From: Candidatus Solibacter sp.
GTDB lineage: Bacteria > Acidobacteriota > Terriglobia > Bryobacterales > Bryobacteraceae
Length of the DNA stretch: 64,000 bases
Direction of reading: 5' to 3'
NCBI GenBank assembly: GCA_013822245.1
Contig: PNKE01000059.1
Location: 1-64,000 of the forward strand
The notes beneath the pieces are model-generated. The model saw nothing but the letters and a program-made list of their open reading frames with translations. It had not been told where the DNA came from and did no database searches. The position numbers were made by a program, and so were the translations under genes. Below, in pieces: positions 36,101-44,643 of this stretch (position 1 is its first letter; each line of letters starts with the position of its first letter).

Positions 36101-37369
36101 TTGAACCAGACTCAGGTCCCCACCCGCGCCCGCTACTGGGTGGTCTTCTACGCCGTCACCCTGGCTGTGCTGGCCTACATCGACCGCGTCGCCATCTCCC
36201 AGGCCGCCCCGGCCATCACCAAGGATCTCGGCCTGTCGAAAACCGAAATGGGCGCCATCTTCACCTCGTTCGCCCTCGCCTATGCGATTTTCGAAATCCC
36301 CGGCGGCTGGATGGGCGACTGGATGGGTCCCCGCCGCGTCCTGCTGCGCATCGTTCTCTGGTGGTCGTTCTTTACCGCCGCCACCGGCTGGATGTGGAAC
36401 TTCACCTCGATGATGGTCACCCGCTTCCTGTTCGGCGCGGGTGAAGCCGGCTGTTTCCCCAACCTCACCAAGGCATTCACCACCTGGCTTCCGCCGCACG
36501 AACGCGTCCGCGCCCAGGGCATCATGTGGAGTTTCGCCCGCTGGGGCGGAGCCTTCACTCCGCCATTGTTCGCCTTCCTGTTCTCCTTCATGAGCTGGCG
36601 CGACGTCTTCCTCGTCTTCGGAGCGCTCGGCGTGGTCTGGGGTTTCTTCTTCTACCGCTGGTATCGCGACAACCCCCAGGACCACCCCTCCCTCAACGAC
36701 GCCGAAAGGGCCCTGCTGGCCGATTCCGCCAGCACCGCCTCCGGACACGGCAATGTCCCCTGGCGCCGCCTGGTGACCAACCGCTCCGTCTGGCTGCTCT
36801 GGGTGCAGTACTTCCTCATCACCTACCCCTGGTATTTCTACATAACCTGGCTGCCCACATACCTCCAGGAACACCGCGGCCTCTCGATGAACGAAAGCGC
36901 CCGCTACGCCATCTTCCCGCTCTTGTTCGGCGGCATCGGCTGCATGGCCGCGGGCTTTTTTTCAAAGACCCTGTCGGGCTGGGTCGGCTCGCTCGACCGC
37001 GCCCGCCGCATCCTCGGCGTCGCCGGCTTCCTCGGCGGATCGGCTTTCCTGCTGCTGTCGGTCGTGCTCGAGGACCCCCTCTACGGCATGATCGCCATGG
37101 GCATGGCCAGTTTCTGCAACGACATCGTCATGCCCGGCGCCTGGGGCGCCTGCATGGACATCGGCGGCAAGTTCGCCGGAACGCTCTCCGGCTCCATGAA
37201 CATGATGGGCAACGCCGCCGGCATCTTCGCCCCCACCATCGGCGGCTTCATCGTCCAACACACCGGCGGCGACTGGAACATGTTCCTTTACACCATGGTG
37301 GCGTCTTACTTCCTCGGAGCCCTCTGCTGGCCGTTCATCAACTCGAACAAGAAGCTGGAAGACGCCTGA
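36101..37369 (+). CDS. MFS transporter of the anion:cation symporter (sugar-acid) type
   Basis: 422 residues with 12 expected helices; TTG start with GAGGAG upstream. Belongs to the ACS family that carries hexuronates, galactonate or related acids: AYIDRVAISQAAPAITKDLGLSKTEMGAIFTSFALAYAIFEIPGGWMGDWMGPRR, GAGEAGCFPNLTKAFTTWLPPHERVRAQG. This would suit the exported sugar-acid dehydratase/aldolase pair at 6-8 kb, but the genes are 28 kb apart. Last clearly C-rich gene before the skew change. Confidence 0.9.
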   Translation: MNQTQVPTRARYWVVFYAVTLAVLAYIDRVAISQAAPAITKDLGLSKTEMGAIFTSFALAYAIFEIPGGWMGDWMGPRRVLLRIVLWWSFFTAATGWMWNFTSMMVTRFLFGAGEAGCFPNLTKAFTTWLPPHERVRAQGIMWSFARWGGAFTPPLFAFLFSFMSWRDVFLVFGALGVVWGFFFYRWYRDNPQDHPSLNDAERALLADSASTASGHGNVPWRRLVTNRSVWLLWVQYFLITYPWYFYITWLPTYLQEHRGLSMNESARYAIFPLLFGGIGCMAAGFFSKTLSGWVGSLDRARRILGVAGFLGGSAFLLLSVVLEDPLYGMIAMGMASFCNDIVMPGAWGACMDIGGKFAGTLSGSMNMMGNAAGIFAPTIGGFIVQHTGGDWNMFLYTMVASYFLGALCWPFINSNKKLEDA

Positions 37370-37411
37370 TCGGCTGAGAAATTCCGCCGCCCGCGGCCAC
37401 TAGATCATTCA

Positions 37412-37747
37412 GTGGCCGGCCATCACATCCCCACCGTCCCTGACGCGATGGAGACCTTCCGCGCCGCGGTGGCCGAGGACGTCACCGCCGCCCTCTGCGC
37501 GCTCGACGGCTTAACCAGGGCGTTCGCCGCATCGATTGACGATCTCACGCGCCGCACCGTGATGGCTGAGGAATCGGCCGCCGAACTCGAGCGCTGCGCT
37601 CCCTTGCTCCGCCTGCTCGAGGAGCCGCCCCCGCGGGGGCTGCGCGTCAAGCCGCTCTGGGCCAGGCTGTTCTGGATCCTGGCGGCCTTGTTGTGCCTGC
37701 TTGCCGCCGCCGCCGGCTTCCTCGCCGCCCGCTGGCCGCTGCGTTAA
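37412..37747 (+). CDS. hypothetical protein with C-terminal TM helix
   Basis: 111 residues (GTG 37412; ATG 37448 is an alternative). Alanine-rich helical cytoplasmic part and a single C-terminal helix (LFWILAALLCLLAAAAGFLAA). Not recognised. It sits at the edge of the C-rich block. Moderate doubt whether it is expressed. Confidence 0.45.
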   Translation: MAGHHIPTVPDAMETFRAAVAEDVTAALCALDGLTRAFAASIDDLTRRTVMAEESAAELERCAPLLRLLEEPPPRGLRVKPLWARLFWILAALLCLLAAAAGFLAARWPLR

Positions 37748-38180
37748 GCCGTCCCTTGCCGCCTCACCCGCCCGAAGGTGGACCACGTTCCCGCGGTTTT
37801 CGGCGGAGACGTTGCCGCAACCTTGGCAAATGACCGGCGGACGGTGGCTATCGGCCTCGCCGGCCAGGGGCTGGACGGCAGGCTTGTACCCTTGGCGCAA
37901 GTAGTTGGGGCAGAAAAGCGCCCATTGTTATAGGCGATGCCGCCCCGGATGACGATGCCATCGAGGAGTCCGCCGGCGGGCGGGTCCGGTACGGTGCGCC
38001 AGCGTTTGAGGAAGCCGCCTCAGAATATGTCGCTGACGGGGACGCGGCCGGCATGTGAACAGGCCGGCTCACCTGGCAAGTGACTCGTGGGGCCGGGCGG
38101 CCGCGGCGGAAAGCTGAGGGCGGAACGCGCGGCGCACGGCCGCTGTGTGGGTGCGGCGCGTTTTCATTCAGAATGGATGT
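37748..38180. other. gene-free patch at the G/C-skew change, possible decayed remnant
   Basis: About 430 bases. On the minus strand a coding-like piece can be read with frame changes (FLKRWRTVPDPP, LLDGIVIRGGIAYNNGRF, then PPVICQGCGNVSAENRG), but no family is recognised and no full gene is possible. No IS4 terminal repeat is found here. Confidence 0.4.
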
Positions 38181-39761
38181 ATGCGAATTGCGACGGTCGT
38201 GGCGCTGGCGTTGGCTGCGGTGGCGGCCGCGGGGGCGGACTTTGAGGTCCTGATCAAGAACGCGCGGATAGTGGATGGGACAGGGAACGGGTGGTTTAAG
38301 GGCGACATCGGGATTGCGAAGGGCAGGATTGCGGCCGTGGGGATGCTGGCCGGCAAGACGGCGGATAGGGTGATCGATGCGCGGGGGCGGGTGGCGGCGC
38401 CGGGGTTCATCGACGTCCATACGCATATCGAAGGCGCGGTGGAGAAGGTCCCGCGAGGCGACAACTTCCTGCTGGACGGGGTGACCACGGTGGTGACGGG
38501 CAATTGCGGCGGGTCGATGGTGAAGATGGGCGAATGGTTCGCGGAGTTGGAGAAGACGGGGATCGGGATCAATGTGGCGTCGCTTGTGGGACATAACTCG
38601 GTGAGGCGGGAGGTGATGGGGTCGGCGAACCGGAAGGCGACTGATGGTGAGATCGCGAAGATGCAGGCGCTGGTGGAGACGGCGATGCGGGAGGGCGCGG
38701 TGGGGTTTTCCACCGGGCTGATCTACATTCCGGGGACGTATTCGGAGACCAGGGAAGTGGTGGAAGTGGCGCGGGCGGCGGCAAAGCACGGCGGCGTGTA
38801 TGCGAGCCATATGCGGGACGAGGGGGCGCAGGTGATGGAGGCGATCGCGGAGGCGGCCGAGGTGGGCGCGGCGACGGGGATGCGGGTGCAGTTGTCGCAC
38901 TTCAAGATCGATAACCGGAAGCTGTGGGGGATGTCGGCGAAGACGCTGGGGCTGGTGGAAGAGTTCAGGCGGAAGGGCGTGGATGTGGTGATCGATCAGT
39001 ATCCATATGACCGGAGTTCGACGAATCTGGGAATCACGCTGCCGACATGGGCGCTGGCCGACGGGGCGAAGGCGGTGAAGGAGAGGCTGGACGCACCACA
39101 GACGCGGAGGCGGATTGCGGCTGAGATGAAACAGATGCTGGAGGACAAGGGGCTGAAGGATTTTGATTACGCGATGGTGGGGTCGTATGCAAAGGACCGG
39201 GGTATCGAGGGTAAGACGATTGCGGAGATTGTGAAGGGCCGCGGCAAGGCGGGGACGCTGGACGAGCAGATCGAGTTGATCTTCGAGATGATTGGCGAAG
39301 GCGGGGCGCAGATGGTGTATCACTCGATGGGCGAGGAGGACGTGGAGCGGATTGCGAAGTGGCCGCATACGGCGGTGGCAAGCGACGGGGGCGTGAGGGA
39401 GTTTGATCTGGGGGTGCCGCATCCGAGGAGTTACGGGACCAATGCGAGGGTGCTGGCACGCCACGTTCGGGAGCGCGGATGGCTGACGCTGGAGGATGCG
39501 GTGAGGCGGATGACGTCGCTGCCGGCGCGGACGTTCGGGTTTGCGGATCGGGGGCTGATCCGCGAGGGGATGGCGGCCGACGTGGTGGTGTTCGATCCGG
39601 CGAAGGTGGAGGACAGGGCGACGTATCAGGACCCGCACCAGTTTTCGGCGGGGTTTGATTACGTGCTGGTGAACGGGAAGATCGCCGTACAGGGCGGGCA
39701 GTTGATGGAAGTGCGGGCCGGGCGGATTGTGCGTGGCGCGGGAGCGGTGGCGGCGCAATGA
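38181..39761 (+). CDS. exported D-aminoacylase / N-acyl-D-amino-acid deacylase-like amidohydrolase
   Basis: 526 residues from ATG 38181 (GTG 38175 possible); the longer frame to 38145 lacks support. Signal peptide (ATVVALALAAVAAAGA). Amidohydrolase: GFIDVHTHIEG (metal HxH), VTTVVTGNCGGS, Cys/Glu and His ligands in QLSHFKI, SHMRDEG and VASDGGVREF (final Asp). Family members free D-amino acids or N-acyl groups. Its stop overlaps the ABC-F gene start (ATGA at 39758-39761). Confidence 0.9.
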   Translation: MRIATVVALALAAVAAAGADFEVLIKNARIVDGTGNGWFKGDIGIAKGRIAAVGMLAGKTADRVIDARGRVAAPGFIDVHTHIEGAVEKVPRGDNFLLDGVTTVVTGNCGGSMVKMGEWFAELEKTGIGINVASLVGHNSVRREVMGSANRKATDGEIAKMQALVETAMREGAVGFSTGLIYIPGTYSETREVVEVARAAAKHGGVYASHMRDEGAQVMEAIAEAAEVGAATGMRVQLSHFKIDNRKLWGMSAKTLGLVEEFRRKGVDVVIDQYPYDRSSTNLGITLPTWALADGAKAVKERLDAPQTRRRIAAEMKQMLEDKGLKDFDYAMVGSYAKDRGIEGKTIAEIVKGRGKAGTLDEQIELIFEMIGEGGAQMVYHSMGEEDVERIAKWPHTAVASDGGVREFDLGVPHPRSYGTNARVLARHVRERGWLTLEDAVRRMTSLPARTFGFADRGLIREGMAADVVVFDPAKVEDRATYQDPHQFSAGFDYVLVNGKIAVQGGQLMEVRAGRIVRGAGAVAAQ

Positions 39762-41683
39762 TCTCACTCGTTGGAGCGGGCAAGCGGTTTGGTCCGCGGG
39801 AGTTGTTTGGCGGGATTGACTGGATGATTACGCCGAGGGACCGGGTGGGTCTGGTGGGTGCGAACGGCACGGGCAAGACGACGCTGCTGAAGATGCTCGC
39901 CGGGATGGAGCAGCCGGATACGGGCGAGGTGACGAGGCCGAAGGGACTGATGGCGGGGTATCTGCCGCAGGACGGGCTGAGTTTGAAGGGGCGGACGGTT
40001 TTTGCCGAGTGCATGTCGGTGTTCGAGAACCTGAAGTCGATGGAGCGCGAGATGGAGGAGCTGGCGCACAGGTTGAGCGAAGTCGATCCGGCGTCGGAGG
40101 AGTATGAGTTCGCGGCGGACCGGTATGCGCGGCTGGATGCGCAGTTCCGCAACAGGGACGGGTATGCGCTGGAGGCGAAGGTGGGGGCGGTGCTGGCCGG
40201 GCTTGGGTTTCCGAAAGAGGATTGGGACAGGTTCACCGAGGAGTTTTCCGGCGGCTGGCAGATGAGGATCGCGCTGGGCAAGCTGCTGCTGGAACAGCCG
40301 GACCTGTTGCTGCTGGACGAGCCGACGAACCATCTGGACCTGGAGGCGAGGAACTGGCTGGAGGATTATCTGGGAAATTATCCGGGAGCATTTGTGCTGA
40401 TTTCGCACGACCGGTACTTCCTGGATGTGACAGTGAAGAAGATAGTCGAGCTGTGGAACAAGGGTCTCCATGTTTACGCCGGGAACTATGAAAAGTATTT
40501 GAAGCAGAAGGACGAGCGGCGGGCTACGCTGATCGCGGCGCACAAGAACCAGACGGACCGGGTGGAGCAGTTGGAGGCGTTCATCAATCGGTTCCGGTAT
40601 CAGGCGACGAAGGCGAAACAGGTGCAGTCGCGGATCAAGGAACTGGACAAGATCGAGCGGATTGAGATTCCGAACGAGGAGAAGACGATCCATTTCTCGT
40701 TCCCGCAGCCGAAGGCGTCGGGGCGGATTGTGGCCGAGTTCAAGGGGGTGACGAAGGCGTACGGGTCAAAGGTGGTTCTGGACGGGGTGACTTTCGCGAT
40801 TGAGAGGGGCGAAAGAGTGGCGCTGGTGGGAGTGAACGGGGCGGGCAAATCGACTCTGATCAAACTGCTGGCGGCCGATGAGCCACTGACGCGGGGCGAG
40901 TATGCGCTGGGGCATAACGCGACGCCGGATTACTTCGCACAGGATCAGTACAAGGCGCTGGACCCGGAGGCGAGGCTGCTGGACGATTTGTCGAAGGTGT
41001 CGAACGGGAAGACGGTGACAGAGTTACGGTCTCTGCTGGGATGTTTCCTGTTCAGTGAAGACGATGTGTTCAAGCCGATCGGGGTGCTGTCGGGCGGGGA
41101 GCGGAACCGGTATGCGCTGGCGCGGATGCTGCTGAATCCGTCGAATTTCCTGCTGCTGGACGAGCCGACGAACCATTTGGATCTGCGGGCGAAGGATGTG
41201 CTGCTGGAGAGCCTGCAGGAGTTTTCAGGGACGGTGGTGTTTGTGAGCCACGACCGGTATTTCATCGACCGGCTGGCGACAAAGGTGTTTGAGATTGCGG
41301 GCGGGGAAGTCAGGGTGTATCCGGGCAATTACGAGGATTACCTGTGGACGAAGCAGCGGGAGGCCGTGGGCGCGGCGGCGGATGCGGCTGTGGCGGCGGA
41401 GGCCGAGGCGGCGGCGGAGTTGGCCGCGGCGGCGGAATTGCCGAAGGCGGCGAAGCGGTTGAATCCGATCAAGCTGAAGCAGATGAAGGACCGGTTGGCG
41501 GAGCTTGAGGGGGAGTCGGGTGGGCTGGAGGGGGAGATTGCGGAGTTGGAGGCGGCGTTGCAGAACTTTGTGAACGCGGAGGAGACGGCGCGGCAGATGG
41601 GGCTGTTGGAGGAGAAGCGGGGGCGGCTGGCGGCGGCGTTGGAGGAGTGGGAGGCGTTGAGCGTTGAGATTGAGGGGGAGTGA
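39758..41683 (+). CDS. ABC-F family ATPase (ribosome-associated, EttA/Uup-like)
   Basis: 641 residues, two ABC domains and no TM: Walker A GANGTGKTT (about 34-42) and GVNGAGKST (about 360), signatures FSGGWQMR and LSGGERNR, Walker B LLLLDEPTNHLDL twice. A linker rich in Arg/Lys lies between (YATKAKQVQSRIKEL) and a long C-terminal coiled coil/alanine-rich extension follows (~540-641). Protects or regulates ribosomes at stalls or start. Overlaps the upstream gene by 4 bases. Confidence 0.93.
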   Translation: MISLVGAGKRFGPRELFGGIDWMITPRDRVGLVGANGTGKTTLLKMLAGMEQPDTGEVTRPKGLMAGYLPQDGLSLKGRTVFAECMSVFENLKSMEREMEELAHRLSEVDPASEEYEFAADRYARLDAQFRNRDGYALEAKVGAVLAGLGFPKEDWDRFTEEFSGGWQMRIALGKLLLEQPDLLLLDEPTNHLDLEARNWLEDYLGNYPGAFVLISHDRYFLDVTVKKIVELWNKGLHVYAGNYEKYLKQKDERRATLIAAHKNQTDRVEQLEAFINRFRYQATKAKQVQSRIKELDKIERIEIPNEEKTIHFSFPQPKASGRIVAEFKGVTKAYGSKVVLDGVTFAIERGERVALVGVNGAGKSTLIKLLAADEPLTRGEYALGHNATPDYFAQDQYKALDPEARLLDDLSKVSNGKTVTELRSLLGCFLFSEDDVFKPIGVLSGGERNRYALARMLLNPSNFLLLDEPTNHLDLRAKDVLLESLQEFSGTVVFVSHDRYFIDRLATKVFEIAGGEVRVYPGNYEDYLWTKQREAVGAAADAAVAAEAEAAAELAAAAELPKAAKRLNPIKLKQMKDRLAELEGESGGLEGEIAELEAALQNFVNAEETARQMGLLEEKRGRLAAALEEWEALSVEIEGE

Positions 41684-41715
41684 GTGGGGAGGGGCGATGT
41701 GTTCAAGGGGGTGTG

Positions 41716-42027
41716 ATGAGTCTGGCCCTGATTCTGCCGGATGACGTTGCACGCACGATTCTGATCGGCTATGTTTCCGCCATGTGGCTGCTGGGTGTCG
41801 CCTTTGGCGTGTTCATGATGTTGTTCCCGGATGAACTCACGCGGTATTCGCGGGAATTGCGAGAACGATGGCCGTGGGAGGGGGCCTTGCGGTCTATCAC
41901 ATCGGCAAGTGGAAGGGGGCGTGGCCTTAGGTTGGATTGGCGAGAAGGTCCGATTATAGGCGTTCAAGGGCCTTCTTCATCACGGCCGCGGCGGCGGCTT
42001 TGGCTTTGGCTTCGGGGGCGCCCATGA
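41716..42027 (+). CDS. hypothetical small membrane protein (doubtful)
   Basis: 103 residues from ATG 41716. One good TM helix (ILIGYVSAMWLLGVAFGVFMMLF), then an Arg-rich tail that overlaps the opposite-strand gene at 41954 by 74 bases, so the 3' part may be non-coding. Follows the ABC-F gene by 32 bases. Confidence 0.35.
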   Translation: MSLALILPDDVARTILIGYVSAMWLLGVAFGVFMMLFPDELTRYSRELRERWPWEGALRSITSASGRGRGLRLDWREGPIIGVQGPSSSRPRRRLWLWLRGRP

Positions 42028-42421
42028 GCAGGACGGTGACGACGACGTGTTTGGAGCCTTTATACGCGCCGAGTTGTTGCATGCCGTAGCCGGGGCTGGC
42101 GGCGTAGGCGCTGTCGCCGAGGCCGGGGACGACCGAGGCGGCGAGCTTGCGTTTGTTGAGTTCGGCGACGGTGCGTTCGGCGGAGTCGGCGGCGGCCTTG
42201 GCGGTGAGCAGGACCGAGACGATGGAGCCGGGGGTGGCGGTTTTGTATTCACAGACGAGTTTGTTGATGGAGTTGGGGGCGCCTGCGCTGACTTCGACGC
42301 CGGCGGCTTGCTGGACCTCGGCGCGGGTGACGAGCGAGCAGGGCGCGGGGGCGGGGGCGGGTTGTGCGAGGGCGGCGATCGGGATCAGGCAGACAAAAGC
42401 GGGAACGATGGCGGTTGGCAT
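41954..42421 (-). CDS. exported DUF3558-like hypothetical protein
   Basis: 155 residues from ATG 42421. Signal peptide (PTAIVPAFVCLIPIAALA), proline-rich spacer, then CSLVTRAEVQQAAGVEV, KLVCEYKT, and PGLGDSAYAA, the pattern of small secreted DUF3558-type proteins with two cysteines. Function unknown. Confidence 0.7.
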   Translation of the reverse strand: MPTAIVPAFVCLIPIAALAQPAPAPAPCSLVTRAEVQQAAGVEVSAGAPNSINKLVCEYKTATPGSIVSVLLTAKAAADSAERTVAELNKRKLAASVVPGLGDSAYAASPGYGMQQLGAYKGSKHVVVTVLLMGAPEAKAKAAAAAVMKKALERL

Positions 42422-42562
42422 ACGGCGAGTATCATACCAAAGCATCTGAAAACGAAACCGGGCGGAGGATCTGCTTGCCGGTTCAGTCCGGCAGGCGGCC
42501 TTTTGACAGGGAGGCGGCGCGAAGAGTTTCCACGCGGCGGCGCGAGGTAGTAGGATTCTGAC

Positions 42563-43984
42563 ATGGCGACACTGACGCGGCGCGGATTGATGGGCGGGGC
42601 GGCGGCGGGGTTGGCGGGACTGGTTGCGCAGGGCAAGCGGCCGCCGAACATTGTGTTGATCATGGCCGATGATCTGGGGATCGGGGACCTGGGCTGTTAC
42701 GGTCAGAAGAAGATCAGGACGCCGAACATTGACCGGCTGGCGGCGGAGGGCTTGCGGTTCACGGATGCCTATTCGGGCTGCACGGTGTGCGCGCCGTCAC
42801 GGAGCGTGTTGATGACCGGCTATCACATGGGGCACACGTCGGTGAGGGGGAACACGGGCGGCCAGTCGCTGGCCGAGAGCGACGTGACGATGGCGATGGT
42901 GCTGAAGCAGGCGGGGTATGCGACGGGCGGGTACGGCAAGTGGGGGTTGGGCGACAGGGGGACGCCAGGGGCGCCGCCGAAGAAGGGATGGGACGAGTTC
43001 TACGGATATCTGCATCAGGTTCATGCGCATAACTACTACACGCCGGTGCTGGTGCATAACGAAGATGCCGTGCGGTTGCCGGGCAACACGGGCGGCCGGA
43101 GGACGACGTATTCGCAGGACGCGATCACGGAGAAGGCGCTGGGGTTTATCGAAAGGAGCGCGAAGCAGCCGTTCTTCTGCTATTTCCCGTCGACGATGCC
43201 GCACTGGGAGTTGCTCGTGCCGGAGGATTCGATGGCGGAGTACAGGGGCAAGTTCCCGGAGAAGGGCTTTCCGGCGCGGGGGCGGTATGCGGCTCAGCCG
43301 GAGATGCGGGCGGCGTATGCGGCGATGGTGACGCGCTTTGACAGAGAGGTGGGGCGGGTTGTGGAGATGGTGAAGAAGACGGGTCAGGAGGAGAACACGC
43401 TGTTTGTGGTGACCAGCGACAACGGGGGTGCGCTGGGGATTATCGGGGAGGATTACTTCAATTCGAGTTCAGGCTTACGGGGGCACAAGCAGAATCTGTA
43501 TGAGGGCGGGATCCGGACGCCGATGATCGCGCGCTGGAAAGGGCGGGTGAAGGCGGGCGGGGTGAACGCGACGCCGTGGAGTTTCTGCGACATGCTGCCG
43601 ACGCTGGCCGAAATCACCGGGGCGAAGGCGCCGGAGGGGATCGACGGGGTGAGCATGGCGCCGGCGATTCTGGGGCGCGAACAGAAGCGGAAGCCGGAGT
43701 GGCTGTATTGGGAGTTGCCGAGATGGATTGGGAAGGAGAACAGGTTTGCCGATGAAGTGCCGATGCAGGCGGCGCGGAATGGGGATTGGAAAGCGGTGAG
43801 GCCGAAGCCGAATGGGGCGGTGGAGTTGTACAACCTGAAGACCGACCGGGCAGAGAGCAAGGATCTGTCGAAGAGCGAGCCGGCGGTGGTGGCGAGGATG
43901 GAGAGGTTCATGCAGGGGGCGCGGACGGCGCCGCGGAGCCTGAACGAGCCGGGCGTCTATTACTGGGACGAGTACAGGGAGTAG
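42563..43984 (+). CDS. arylsulfatase-type sulfatase, Tat-exported
   Basis: 473 residues. N-terminal twin-arginine signal (TRRGLMGGAAAGLAGL). Formylglycine motif CAPSRSVLMTG with the modified Cys at about residue 76; metal residues in MADDLGIGDLGCYG and TSDNGGALG. Hydrolyses sulfate esters, e.g. from sulfated polysaccharides. Stand-alone here. Confidence 0.93.
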   Translation: MATLTRRGLMGGAAAGLAGLVAQGKRPPNIVLIMADDLGIGDLGCYGQKKIRTPNIDRLAAEGLRFTDAYSGCTVCAPSRSVLMTGYHMGHTSVRGNTGGQSLAESDVTMAMVLKQAGYATGGYGKWGLGDRGTPGAPPKKGWDEFYGYLHQVHAHNYYTPVLVHNEDAVRLPGNTGGRRTTYSQDAITEKALGFIERSAKQPFFCYFPSTMPHWELLVPEDSMAEYRGKFPEKGFPARGRYAAQPEMRAAYAAMVTRFDREVGRVVEMVKKTGQEENTLFVVTSDNGGALGIIGEDYFNSSSGLRGHKQNLYEGGIRTPMIARWKGRVKAGGVNATPWSFCDMLPTLAEITGAKAPEGIDGVSMAPAILGREQKRKPEWLYWELPRWIGKENRFADEVPMQAARNGDWKAVRPKPNGAVELYNLKTDRAESKDLSKSEPAVVARMERFMQGARTAPRSLNEPGVYYWDEYRE

Positions 43985-44067
43985 CGGGGGTTGCGGGATT
44001 CAAGTCGCGATACAGCCCGCCGGCTCACTCAGGCGGCTCGCGCGAGGGGTGGCGGCGCGTGCGCGGA

Positions 44068-44421
44068 TTAGCTGGAGTAGTGGCGAAGGACGAAGATGGC
44101 GAGGCCCAGGGAGGCGGAGGCGCAAACCAGGGCGGCGAGGTTGCCGGCAAGGCAACGCTTGAATGTGGACCGGGTGAAGCTGTCGAGGGGGCCTTCGCGG
44201 GCGCGTTCGCGCAAGGCGAACTGGGCGCGGATGGTGGAAAAGGCGGACGCCACGCCAAGCATGAAGACGCAGATGAGGGCAAGGGCGGCCAGCAGGGACT
44301 GGCGGGCGAAGGCGGAGTCAGCGATGAAGGCGACCTGGGCGAGAAGCAGAATGAGAGCGACGGGGATGGCGATCAGCGTGAAGCGCATCAGGCAGCGCGA
44401 GGACTCGGGCGATTCAGCCAT
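44068..44421 (-). CDS. hypothetical membrane protein
   Basis: 117 residues, three hydrophobic helices (FTLIAIPVALILLLAQVAFIA; SLLAALALICVFMLGVASAFS; LAALVCASASLGLAIFVL). No family recognised. The surrounding plus-strand frame that overlaps it is a shadow. Confidence 0.6.
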   Translation of the reverse strand: MAESPESSRCLMRFTLIAIPVALILLLAQVAFIADSAFARQSLLAALALICVFMLGVASAFSTIRAQFALRERAREGPLDSFTRSTFKRCLAGNLAALVCASASLGLAIFVLRHYSS

Positions 44422-44643
44422 GATGTTGAACTCCTATCGAACGGCTTCTGTCCATTATCCACGATTTTGTTCCGTAAGAGTGAAGCAATAGAGGCATATT
44501 CGGGTCGAGGGCGGAGATGCTCCACTCATTTTGGGACGGAATCGGATGAAGGAGGGGCGGCAGGGCGCGGGGGAGGGAAGAGGGATGGGGAAGAGCGGGC
44601 ATTCGGGGATGCGAAACGAGGCTGAGCGGTTAGACTCAGAGAC

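Noticed and set aside
37848-39767. 639-aa minus-strand open frame across the D-aminoacylase gene
   Set aside because: Arg/His/Pro-rich antisense shadow of the clear amidohydrolase on the plus strand.
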